Assembly (NCBI GenBank): GCA_002342415.1
Contig: DDPY01000003.1
Coordinates: 1-24,662, forward strand
Direction of reading: 5' to 3'
Length of the DNA: 24,662 nucleotides
DNA from: Prevotella sp. UBA2456
GTDB lineage: Bacteria; Bacteroidota; Bacteroidia; Bacteroidales; Bacteroidaceae
Shown piece after piece: positions 8,601-14,953 of the stretch. Under the pieces are notes generated by a model that made no database searches, was not told the origin of the DNA, and worked only from the letters and a program-made list of their open reading frames with translations. Every line of letters starts with the position of its first letter. Positions within the stretch are counted from its first letter, which is position 1. The translations under genes and the position numbers were made by a program.

Positions 8601-9984
8601 CAAGCATCTGAAGCAGACTCCTGTGGGCTATGCCATGACCGAGTTTCTGGTCAACAGGAGCTATGCCGATCAGTATAACCTGATTTCCTCGGGTGTGGGA
8701 CACCATATCTTAGAGAGTCGCTGGCTGCGCAATCCGATGTATATGGACCAGGTGATGAACACCTGGTACAAAGGCAACAATGGTCAGCCCATGAAGAAGA
8801 TTGCCAACTACTCGTCATGGATGCCCTGGGCCCTGTGGAACCGCTATCTGGTGGATGGCCGCAAGGACTGGATTGTCTCCATGCTACCCTCGCTGGAATG
8901 GGAGTACAACCACTGGGAGACCACCCACACCCGCACCGTACAAGTGCCGGGTGCTTCTCCGTCAGGTGAGGGTATGCTCTACTGGCAGGCTGATGTGCAG
9001 GATGCGATGGAAGAGACCATCTCGGGAGGGCGCAAGAAGAAATACCTGCGACCTTCTATCAACAGCTATATGTATGGTAATGCCATGGCCATCGGCAACA
9101 TAGCCCGGCTGACGGGTGACGACAGCAAGGCCAAGACCTATTTTGACAAGGCTGCCGACTTGCGCGAGAATGTGCACCGGAAGCTATGGAACGAGCAGCA
9201 TCAGTTCTTCGAGACCCACCGTGTCGACTCCTCAGCCAATGTGCGCGAGGCTATCGGCTATATGCCCTGGTACACGATGCTGGCCAAGGACGAAGCCCGC
9301 TATGGGGTGGCTTGGTTGCAGGCTGCAGACCCTAAGGGTTTCTCGGCACCCTATGGACAGACCACAGCCGAGCGCCGTCATCCACAGTTCCGTACTCATG
9401 GGGTAGGCAAGTGTGAGTGGGATGGTGCCGTATGGCCCTTTGCCACCTCGCAGACCCTCACAGCCTTGGCCAACTATGCCAACGACTACCCTAACTGTCA
9501 ACTGTCAACTGTCATTGCGAAGCCACACTCGCAAAGCGAGAACTCTCAACTGTCAACTGTCAACTCCCAACTCGACAGCCTTTTCTTTGCCGAAATGGAG
9601 AAATACATGCAGAGCCAGCACATGCGCGGCAAGCCCTATATCGGTGAATACCTCGACGAGACGACGGGCTACTGGCTGAAGGGTGATCAGGAGCGTTCGC
9701 GCTACTATAACCACTCTACCTGGAACGACCTCGTGATAACAGGTCTGTGCGGTCTGCGCCCCAGTCAGGACAACAGCCTGGTGGTCAATCCGCTGCTGCC
9801 TGCCGGTAAGTGGACCTACTTCTGTCTGGATAATGTGCTGTATCATGGTCACACCATCACTATCGTATGGGATCAGGACGGCTCTCGCTATCATGTGGGA
9901 AAGGGGCTGAGGGTCTATGTCGACGGTCATCTGAAAGGTCAACGCGACACGATAGGTAAACTCAAGATAGAGAACGCATTATGA
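5620..9984 (+). CDS. Multi-domain secreted glycosidase: GH43-like + GH143-like propellers and GH142-like (alpha/alpha)6 domain
   Basis: A 1454-residue protein. The ATG at 5620 is chosen for the signal peptide MKQRFCIFSLLLTTALAVMAQ. Residues 22-330 form a GH43-like propeller with an apparently complete triad: Asp69 (RDPSIIR), Asp187 (CIDATLV) and Glu237 (EGPTV). About 355-706 is a second propeller with BNR-like SDDGGQTW and TSKDGYNWSEPE. About 738-920 is a LamG-like beta-sandwich. About 935-1454 is an (alpha/alpha)6 glycosidase domain with CEWDGAVWPFATSQT (Glu1266, Asp1268). The propeller plus (alpha/alpha)6 order recalls Bacteroides BT1020, a GH143-GH142 enzyme removing DHA and beta-L-arabinofuranose from RG-II; this match is from memory. 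Three repeat-encoded inserts lie in frame, at about residues 247-257, 501-509 and 1291-1319. The stop overlaps the next start (ATGA), so the two genes are translationally coupled. Confidence 0.75.
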   Translation: MKQRFCIFSLLLTTALAVMAQREVYVSTSFHEPATDGLRFIYSYDGWHWDSIPGTWLKPEVGKQRVMRDPSIIRTPDGTFHLVWTSSWRGDRGFGYASSKDLKHWSGQRFIEVMTDTTTVNVWAPELFWDEDKQQAVIIWASCIPGKYPDGQEEHKNNHRLYYTTTKDFQHFAPAKLMIEPGFSCIDATLVKRGKKDYVMVLKDNTRPERDIKVAYAKSPYGPWSKASEPFTGKMMEGPTVLKLDEKIVNSNSVNSTSGWLIYYDRYQLKDFGAHYTKDFVKFEDVSKQVKVPVLHKHGTIFKAPEHLVYNLLHASDRIHYTGTTLSNPERHDGGLSPVVGVHNIQILRANREHPTKAGNDGWTYNHQPMMAYWNNQFYVHYLCDPSDEHVPPSRTMLQTSKDGYNWSEPEILFPELQVPEGFQKPNRPEKAHHLIAIMHQRVGWYVAKSGRLYAIGNYGVAFDKKDDPNDGNGIGRVIREVKQDGSFGPIYFIYLNAGYASFTSHTSHGRLAFPFYTKADKATRQACEEILANPRYRMQWVEEADRNDPLIPLNKEYKAYCDYTLPDGRIASLWKHALTSLSDDGGQTWAQPVERAKGFVNSNAKIWGQRLSDGTYATVYNPSEYRWPLGISLSKDGLEYTTLNLVQGEVPPMRYGGNYKSYGPQYVRGIQEGNGVPKDSDLWVAYSMNKEDMWVARIPVPVQTEAHSHADGMEFAAGNNATGGSSAGLPLSRLTAWNIYSPLYAPVTMEDSSLILSDSDPFDYASVERKIPATKELSVEFMLLPKQNDHGLLQIEFLDQHGTACSRVELTEEGIIRCKGGARYAGLGKYEAHTPYHVKAVLSVSRRLIEVYINGKKAGQRMFFAPVESIERIKFRTGARRTFPDIDTPADWDGVLPNAGEREPEAVYCISRFKTAPTASGSAAEAVESAPAFLRYDDYQHYVDYFNTMEPEGIRQAIPNAQAWDWMKENIPLFECSQQDFEELWYFRWWTLRKHLKQTPVGYAMTEFLVNRSYADQYNLISSGVGHHILESRWLRNPMYMDQVMNTWYKGNNGQPMKKIANYSSWMPWALWNRYLVDGRKDWIVSMLPSLEWEYNHWETTHTRTVQVPGASPSGEGMLYWQADVQDAMEETISGGRKKKYLRPSINSYMYGNAMAIGNIARLTGDDSKAKTYFDKAADLRENVHRKLWNEQHQFFETHRVDSSANVREAIGYMPWYTMLAKDEARYGVAWLQAADPKGFSAPYGQTTAERRHPQFRTHGVGKCEWDGAVWPFATSQTLTALANYANDYPNCQLSTVIAKPHSQSENSQLSTVNSQLDSLFFAEMEKYMQSQHMRGKPYIGEYLDETTGYWLKGDQERSRYYNHSTWNDLVITGLCGLRPSQDNSLVVNPLLPAGKWTYFCLDNVLYHGHTITIVWDQDGSRYHVGKGLRVYVDGHLKGQRDTIGKLKIENAL
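6360..6391. repeat. In-frame AAATAGT heptad insert in the glycosidase gene
   Basis: Units of AAATAGT (with one degenerate unit containing TTCC) encode IVNSNSVNSTS within the GH43-like domain, directly after the Glu237 region and a short LDEK strand. The stretch is AT-rich in an otherwise GC-rich gene, which is what marks it as inserted. Confidence 0.7.
7120..7146. repeat. In-frame ACTAGTnnn 9-bp repeat insert
   Basis: Three units at 7120, 7129 and 7138 (GCTAGTTTT, ACTAGTCAT, ACTAGTCAT) encode ASFTSHTSH in the second propeller. The same unit occurs at 9995-10036 and 20334-20378. Confidence 0.85.
9492..9574. repeat. In-frame CAACTGT heptad insert with embedded hairpin
   Basis: Three units of CAACTGT type (9492-9512) and five of CAACTGT/CAACTCC type (9541-9574) flank a segment containing the hairpin CTCGC AAA GCGAG (9528-9540). 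The product is NCQLSTV, then a linker, then NSQLSTVNSQL. It lies between two helices of the (alpha/alpha)6 domain, so probably in a loop. Confidence 0.9.
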
Positions 9985-12380
9985 GGAAGGCTACACTAGT
10001 ATTACTTGTTTTACTAGTTTCACTAGATTTACTAGGACAATCGGCGGATTTCGGGCGGGCACACTGGATTGGTGCAGTGACCCGGGAGCAGGCGCGCCTG
10101 CCTGAGGGCAGAAACTTCACAGGTGCGAAGCTCAAGGAACCTGCCGTGAAGGCTGCCTGGGCGAATATCCATCCCCTGGCCGACCGTAGCATCTATCTGC
10201 GCAAGCAGGTAGCCTTGCGCGGAAAGGTACGCAAGGCGGTGATCAATATCTGTGGCTTGGGATTTTATGAGCTGACCGTCAATGGTCAGAAGATGGGTGA
10301 TGCCGAGTTTGCACCCCATTGGAGCGACTATGACAAGACGGTGTTCTATAACACCTACGACCTCCCTGTACAGGAGTTGACGGCAGCCTCGCTGCAGGTG
10401 CAGGTGTTGTTGGGCAATGGTTTCTACTGTGAGCCCGGCAAGCGGTATGCGAAGATGAAGATTGCCTTCGGTCCGCCTACGTTGTTGTTTCGCATGCTGA
10501 TAGACTACGAAGACGGCCGACGGGAGGAGGTGGTGAGCGATGGTAGCTGGCAGTGGACAGAAAGTCCTATTATCTTTAACAGCATCTATGGAGGCGAGGA
10601 TTATGATGCGCGATTGGAACCCTCCCCCGGCCCCTCCTGTAGAGGGGAGAGCGGATGGCATCCTGTGGTGATCCAGGAGGCACCGCGAGGGATACTGCGC
10701 CGCCAGATGGCTGAGCCAGTGAAGGTGATGGAACGCTTCCCTGTCAAGGACACCATTGTCCGCCGTGACACGCTGCTGGTGCTTGATATGGGGCAGAACC
10801 TCAGCGGCTATCCTGAGATTACCGTTCAGGGCAAGGCGGGTCAGCGATTGAAACTCATCCCTGGTGAGACACTGACTCCCGAGGGACTGGTCAACCAGAA
10901 ACAAACGGGCCGTCCACATTATTATATATATACCCTCCGGGGAACCGAGAAGAATGCTCAATGTTCAATGTCCAATGTTCAATGTTCAATGTTCAAAGTT
11001 CAATGTTCAGAAACCTGGCATCCGCGGTTCTCGTACTATGGCTACCGCTATCTGCAGGTGGAGGGAGACATAGAGACACTGAAGCGGGTGGAGTCGTGCT
11101 TTGTCTATAATTCAGCTCGCAAAACAGGTGCCTTCGAGTGCTCCAATCAGCTTTTCAATGATGCCTACCGCCTGATAGACCGCGCCATCCGTAGCAACTG
11201 GCATAGTGTGTGGACCGACTGTCCGCACCGCGAGAAACTTGGATGGCTGGAGCAGGACTGGCTGAATGGTGAGGGACTGGTGGCCAACTACGACTGCCGT
11301 GCCTTTATGGAGCAGACCCTGCAGAATATCAGTGATGCGCAGTTTGAGAATGGTGCCGTGCCCGAGATAGCCCCTAACCTATGCGTCTTTGAAGGCTCAT
11401 GGGCACCCCCGTTTCTGGAATCGCCCGAATGGGGTGGGGCACTGGTGGCACTGCCGTACTTATATAAGCAGTATTATGGTTGCGACAGAGTGGCAACAGA
11501 CTATCGGGAGGCGATGCTGCGCTATGTGGACTATCTGCATACACAGGACTCCTGTTATATCCTCCGTCAGGGATTGGGTGACTGGTATGACTACGGACCG
11601 GGCAGGGCAGGCTTTGCCCAGAATACCCCCATGCCCCTGGTGTCGACCGCCCACTACTATTGGTGGACGAAGCTGGTTGGGGAGATGGTGGCTGCAGCCG
11701 ACCCGCGCGAAGGAGCACGGCTACAGGCCCGTGCCGACAGTATCAAGGTGGCCTTCATCCGTACGTTTTATCATCCCGAGAGCTTTCGGTATGCTACGGG
11801 CAGTCAATGTGCGCAGGCTATCGCCTTGGAGATGAATCTGGTGCCCGAGGGAGCGCGTGAGGGTGTGCTGCGACAGTTGATAGCCGATATCCACCAGCAT
11901 GGTGACAGACTGACTACAGGCGATGTAGGCAACCGCTACCTCTTCCATGCGCTGATACACAACGGACAGCAGGAACTGCTATATAAGATGCTGAACCACT
12001 ACGAGGTGCCGGGCTATGGCTATCAGATCAAACTCGGACATACCACACTGACAGAGCAGTGGAACCCGGAGCATGGAGCCTCGATGAACCACTTCATGAT
12101 GGGGCATCTGAATAACCTGTTAGTGCCTTATATTCTCGGCATCTGGCGCGAGGAGGGCAGGGCGGTGATTGCTCCGCATCCCATGGGTGACCTGACATGG
12201 TGTCGGGGTGAGTCGAATGGCATCCAGGCCTCGTGGCGCTTAGAGGGCGGTCACTTCATGCTTGAGGTGGACATTCCACAGGGCGAGCGGGCTCTCGTGC
12301 GCATGCCCTATTCTGGCAAGGAGCATATGCTGGAGTCTGGAAAACATGAGCTGAAAGAAAAAGCAAGACGGGCCAAGTAG
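9981..12380 (+). CDS. GH78 family alpha-L-rhamnosidase
   Basis: A 799-residue secreted enzyme with the GH78 layout. After a signal peptide (MRKATLVLLVLLVSLDLLGQ) comes an N-terminal beta domain with GLGFYELTVNGQKMGD, a second with LDMGQNLSGYPE and WHPRFSYYGYRYLQ, then the (alpha/alpha)6 catalytic domain (about 380-700) and a C-terminal beta domain. The catalytic signature WTDCPHREKLGWLEQD carries Asp413 and Glu418; Glu418 takes the position of the general acid defined in Bacillus RhaB. It should release alpha-L-rhamnose from a pectic or other glycan. The start codon overlaps the previous stop by 4 bp. The signal peptide core is encoded by ACTAGTnnn repeats, and residues about 326-343 come from CAATGTT heptads. 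The rhamnosidase family is secure; the linkage cleaved is not readable. Confidence 0.93.
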   Translation: MRKATLVLLVLLVSLDLLGQSADFGRAHWIGAVTREQARLPEGRNFTGAKLKEPAVKAAWANIHPLADRSIYLRKQVALRGKVRKAVINICGLGFYELTVNGQKMGDAEFAPHWSDYDKTVFYNTYDLPVQELTAASLQVQVLLGNGFYCEPGKRYAKMKIAFGPPTLLFRMLIDYEDGRREEVVSDGSWQWTESPIIFNSIYGGEDYDARLEPSPGPSCRGESGWHPVVIQEAPRGILRRQMAEPVKVMERFPVKDTIVRRDTLLVLDMGQNLSGYPEITVQGKAGQRLKLIPGETLTPEGLVNQKQTGRPHYYIYTLRGTEKNAQCSMSNVQCSMFKVQCSETWHPRFSYYGYRYLQVEGDIETLKRVESCFVYNSARKTGAFECSNQLFNDAYRLIDRAIRSNWHSVWTDCPHREKLGWLEQDWLNGEGLVANYDCRAFMEQTLQNISDAQFENGAVPEIAPNLCVFEGSWAPPFLESPEWGGALVALPYLYKQYYGCDRVATDYREAMLRYVDYLHTQDSCYILRQGLGDWYDYGPGRAGFAQNTPMPLVSTAHYYWWTKLVGEMVAAADPREGARLQARADSIKVAFIRTFYHPESFRYATGSQCAQAIALEMNLVPEGAREGVLRQLIADIHQHGDRLTTGDVGNRYLFHALIHNGQQELLYKMLNHYEVPGYGYQIKLGHTTLTEQWNPEHGASMNHFMMGHLNNLLVPYILGIWREEGRAVIAPHPMGDLTWCRGESNGIQASWRLEGGHFMLEVDIPQGERALVRMPYSGKEHMLESGKHELKEKARRAK
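9995..10036. repeat. ACTAGTnnn 9-bp array encoding a signal peptide
   Basis: Five units begin at 9995, 10004, 10013, 10022 and 10031 with strict 9-bp spacing (ACTAGT, ACTTGT, ACTAGT, ACTAGA, ACTAGG). Read in the CTA-GTn-xTA phase they encode LVLLVLLVSLDLLG, the hydrophobic core of the rhamnosidase signal peptide. Confidence 0.92.
10619..10650. repeat. In-frame CCTCCCC hairpin element
   Basis: The stretch contains CCCTCCCCCGG followed by the hairpin CCCCTC CTGTA GAGGGG (10631-10647). It encodes LEPSPGPSCRGESG between two rhamnosidase strands. It resembles the C-rich palindromic intergenic repeats common in Bacteroidales, here captured within a coding frame. Confidence 0.6.
10959..11007. repeat. 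In-frame CAATGTT heptad array in the rhamnosidase gene
   Basis: Seven contiguous 7-bp units (CAATGTT with variants CAATGTC and CAAAGTT) encode QCSMSNVQCSMFKVQCS just before the conserved WHPRFSYYGYRYLQ strand. The same unit family occurs at three sites in purL. Confidence 0.95.
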
Positions 12381-12429
12381 CACGATATTCGAGACAGGAA
12401 AAATAATAACATCATAAAAGAGAAAAACA

Positions 12430-13368
12430 ATGGAAACAAATTTCAAGAAACCCCTGAGTGGTATTATTCCTCCACTCGTGACCCCCTTAGTAGACAACGA
12501 GACACTCGATGTGGAGAGTCTGGAACGGCTGATAGAACACCTGATAGCCGGTGGTGTTCATGGTCTGTTTGTATTAGGTACGACGGGCGAGGAACAGAGT
12601 CTCTCGTACGAGGTGCGCAAGCAGATGATCAAGGAGTCGTGCCGCATCAACCGTGGCCGTCTGCCCCTGCTGGCCTGCATCACCGACACGAGCATTGTGG
12701 AGAGCATCAAGCTGGCCCGCGTGGCTGCGGACTGTGGTGCCGACGGTGTGGTGAGTGCTCCGCCCTACTATTTTGCCACGGGTCAGCCCGAGTTGGCACA
12801 GTTCTATGAGGAACTGGTGCCCCAGTTGCCCCTGCCTGTATTCCTGTATAACATGCCGAGTCATGTGAAGGTGAGTTTCGCACCGGATACGGTGAAGCGT
12901 ATTGCTGAGCTGGAACAGGTGGTAGGCTTCAAGGACTCGTCGGCCAATGCGGTATATTTCCAGTCGGTGATGTATAAGATGCAGCATCGTCCTGACTTTG
13001 CCATGCTGGTGGGCCCAGAGGAGATTACGGGCGAGTGTGTGCTGTTGGGTGGAGATGGTGGCATCAATGGCGGTGCCAATATGTTCCCGGAACTCTATGT
13101 CGGCATGTATAACGCTGCCAAGAACCGCGACATCGAGACCGTGTTGAAGTTGCAGCAGTTGATTATGCAGATTTCTACCTCTATCTATACTGTCGGCAAG
13201 CACGGTTCCAGCTATTTGAAAGGCCTGAAGTGTGCACTGTCAATCTTAGGCATCATCAACGATGACTTTGTAGCCTCTCCGTTCTACAAGTTCGAGGCTC
13301 CTGAGCGAGCCCGCATACAAGAAGCGCTCAACGCATTGCCTATCAAAGACGGTAAGTTATGCATCTGA
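12430..13368 (+). CDS. DapA/NanA-family aldolase (2-keto-3-deoxy acid lyase type)
   Basis: A 312-residue TIM-barrel enzyme of the DHDPS/N-acetylneuraminate lyase superfamily. The key residues are present: GTTGE (50-54) for the pyruvate carboxylate, Tyr140 in LYNMP, and the Schiff-base Lys168 in GFKDSSAN. It differs from true DapA, which has YNVPGRT, and the neighbours are glycan genes, so a catabolic role is likely: cleavage of a 2-keto-3-deoxy sugar acid to pyruvate plus an aldehyde. Candidates are Kdo, DHA, sialic acid or 2-keto-3-deoxy-fuconate/rhamnonate. Its stop overlaps the symporter start by 10 bp, suggesting that the transporter brings in its substrate. The fold and mechanism class are secure; the substrate is inferred. 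Confidence 0.87.
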   Translation: METNFKKPLSGIIPPLVTPLVDNETLDVESLERLIEHLIAGGVHGLFVLGTTGEEQSLSYEVRKQMIKESCRINRGRLPLLACITDTSIVESIKLARVAADCGADGVVSAPPYYFATGQPELAQFYEELVPQLPLPVFLYNMPSHVKVSFAPDTVKRIAELEQVVGFKDSSANAVYFQSVMYKMQHRPDFAMLVGPEEITGECVLLGGDGGINGGANMFPELYVGMYNAAKNRDIETVLKLQQLIMQISTSIYTVGKHGSSYLKGLKCALSILGIINDDFVASPFYKFEAPERARIQEALNALPIKDGKLCI

Positions 13369-14879
13369 TTGACTTCATTGTCTTCATCGTCTTCACGCTG
13401 GGCGTGGTGGTGTTTGGTTGCTCGTTCTTCAAGAAGGGCAGCAGTGCCGATGAGTTCACCTCGGCCGGGCACTCCATCCCTGGCTGGGTGGTGGGCATGA
13501 GTATCTTTGCCACCTATGTCAGCAGCATCTCGTACATCGGCTATCCAGGTAAGGCCTTTGCGGCTGACTGGAATGCCTTTGTGTTCTCGCTGTCCATACC
13601 CATTGCGAGCTATTTTGCTGCCAAATATTTCGTGCCATTCTACAGGCACTCGGGCAGTGTGTCGGCTTATACCTTTCTTGAGGAGAAGTTCGGAGCATGG
13701 GCACGCCTGTATGCCTCAGCCTGCTACCTGTTGACCCAGATAGCGCGCATGGGCAGCATACTCTATCTGTTAGCTGTGCCGATGTATATCCTGATGGGGT
13801 GGGACATGCATCTGGTCATCATCTGCACCTCCATCGGCATCATTATCTACTCGATGATGGGCGGGTTGAAAGCTGTCATCTGGGCCGATGCCATCCAAGG
13901 CATCATCCTGATAGGCGGTGCGGTACTGTGTCTGGCCATCCTGATGTTCTCGATGCCCGAGGGACCGATGCAGACCTTTGAGCTGGCAGCGAACAGTCCG
14001 ATGGGAAACAAGTTCTCGCTGGGTGAATTTACCTCAGACCTGACCAGTTCTACCTTTTGGGTCTGTCTGATCTACGGCATCTTCATCAATCTGCAGAACT
14101 ATGGTATCGACCAGAACTACGTGCAGCGCTATCATGCTGCCAAGACGGACCAGGATGCTAAGTTCTCGGCCCTCTTCGGCGGTTATCTGTTCATCCCGGT
14201 ATCGGCCTTGTTCTTCCTCATTGGCAGTGCCCTGTATAGCTACTATGAGGCGGGGGTGGCCTCTCTGCCTGCAGAGATAGCCCAGAAACCCGACTATGTG
14301 TTTCCCTATTTCATTGTCAACGGTCTGCCCGTAGGCCTGCGCGGACTGCTGATAGCAAGCATCTTTGCAGCAGGCATGAGCACGGTGTCCACTTCTGTCA
14401 CCTCTGCTGCCACCATTATCCTTACTGACTATGTGCGCCCGTTCTTCCTGAAGGCCCGCAACATAACTGACAAGTTGCGCCATCACGACCCTCAGGACCA
14501 CCACCGCCACCAGAAGCTGGAACTGGCCATTGTGCGCCTCAGCAGCTTTGGAGTGGGTATCCTCGGTGCTGTTGTAGCCATTGCCATGCTCAGTGTGGAA
14601 AGTATCATTGATGCCTGGTGGACCCTGTCGAGCATCTTCTCCGGGGGAATGTTAGGACTTTTTCTGCTGGGGTGTATTCCGCAGCAGATCAACCGCTGGG
14701 CAGCTATTGCGGGCTGCATAGGCGGCATCTTTGTCATCGGCTGGATCTCGTTGGCGGAGATGTGGCAGCTGCCAGGCATCCACCTGCATCCCTATCTTGC
14801 CATTGTGCTGGGAACCACGGTGATATTCCTTGTGGGTTTCCTCTGCACCTACCTGTTCAGGGGTGGTAGGATGCGATAG
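13359..14879 (+). CDS. Sodium:solute symporter (SSS family)
   Basis: A 506-residue integral inner-membrane protein with about 13 hydrophobic helices, typical length for the SSS family. The family features include the N-terminal helix followed by the DEFTSAGHSIPGWVVGMS region, and AAGMSTVSTSVTSAATI, which carries the Ser/Thr residues of the Na2 sodium site. A basic, His-rich cytoplasmic loop (HHDPQDHHRHQK) lies between late helices. It should import a monosaccharide or sugar acid with sodium. The 10-bp overlap with the aldolase gene argues for a shared substrate. SSS transporters for sialic acid beside NanA-type lyases are an established parallel. The actual sugar is not readable. Confidence 0.9.
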   Translation: MHLIDFIVFIVFTLGVVVFGCSFFKKGSSADEFTSAGHSIPGWVVGMSIFATYVSSISYIGYPGKAFAADWNAFVFSLSIPIASYFAAKYFVPFYRHSGSVSAYTFLEEKFGAWARLYASACYLLTQIARMGSILYLLAVPMYILMGWDMHLVIICTSIGIIIYSMMGGLKAVIWADAIQGIILIGGAVLCLAILMFSMPEGPMQTFELAANSPMGNKFSLGEFTSDLTSSTFWVCLIYGIFINLQNYGIDQNYVQRYHAAKTDQDAKFSALFGGYLFIPVSALFFLIGSALYSYYEAGVASLPAEIAQKPDYVFPYFIVNGLPVGLRGLLIASIFAAGMSTVSTSVTSAATIILTDYVRPFFLKARNITDKLRHHDPQDHHRHQKLELAIVRLSSFGVGILGAVVAIAMLSVESIIDAWWTLSSIFSGGMLGLFLLGCIPQQINRWAAIAGCIGGIFVIGWISLAEMWQLPGIHLHPYLAIVLGTTVIFLVGFLCTYLFRGGRMR

Positions 14880-14953
14880 GCTTCCGATGACAAACGGCGG
14901 TATGATTCGTCCTATAAATATAAATTTATCACATTAAAGAGTAAAACAACAAT

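Noticed and set aside
12430..13368. Lysine-biosynthesis dihydrodipicolinate synthase (true DapA)
   Set aside because: The active-site segment is YNMPSHV rather than the DapA YNVPGRT, and the gene overlaps a symporter inside a glycan locus, so a catabolic aldolase fits better.
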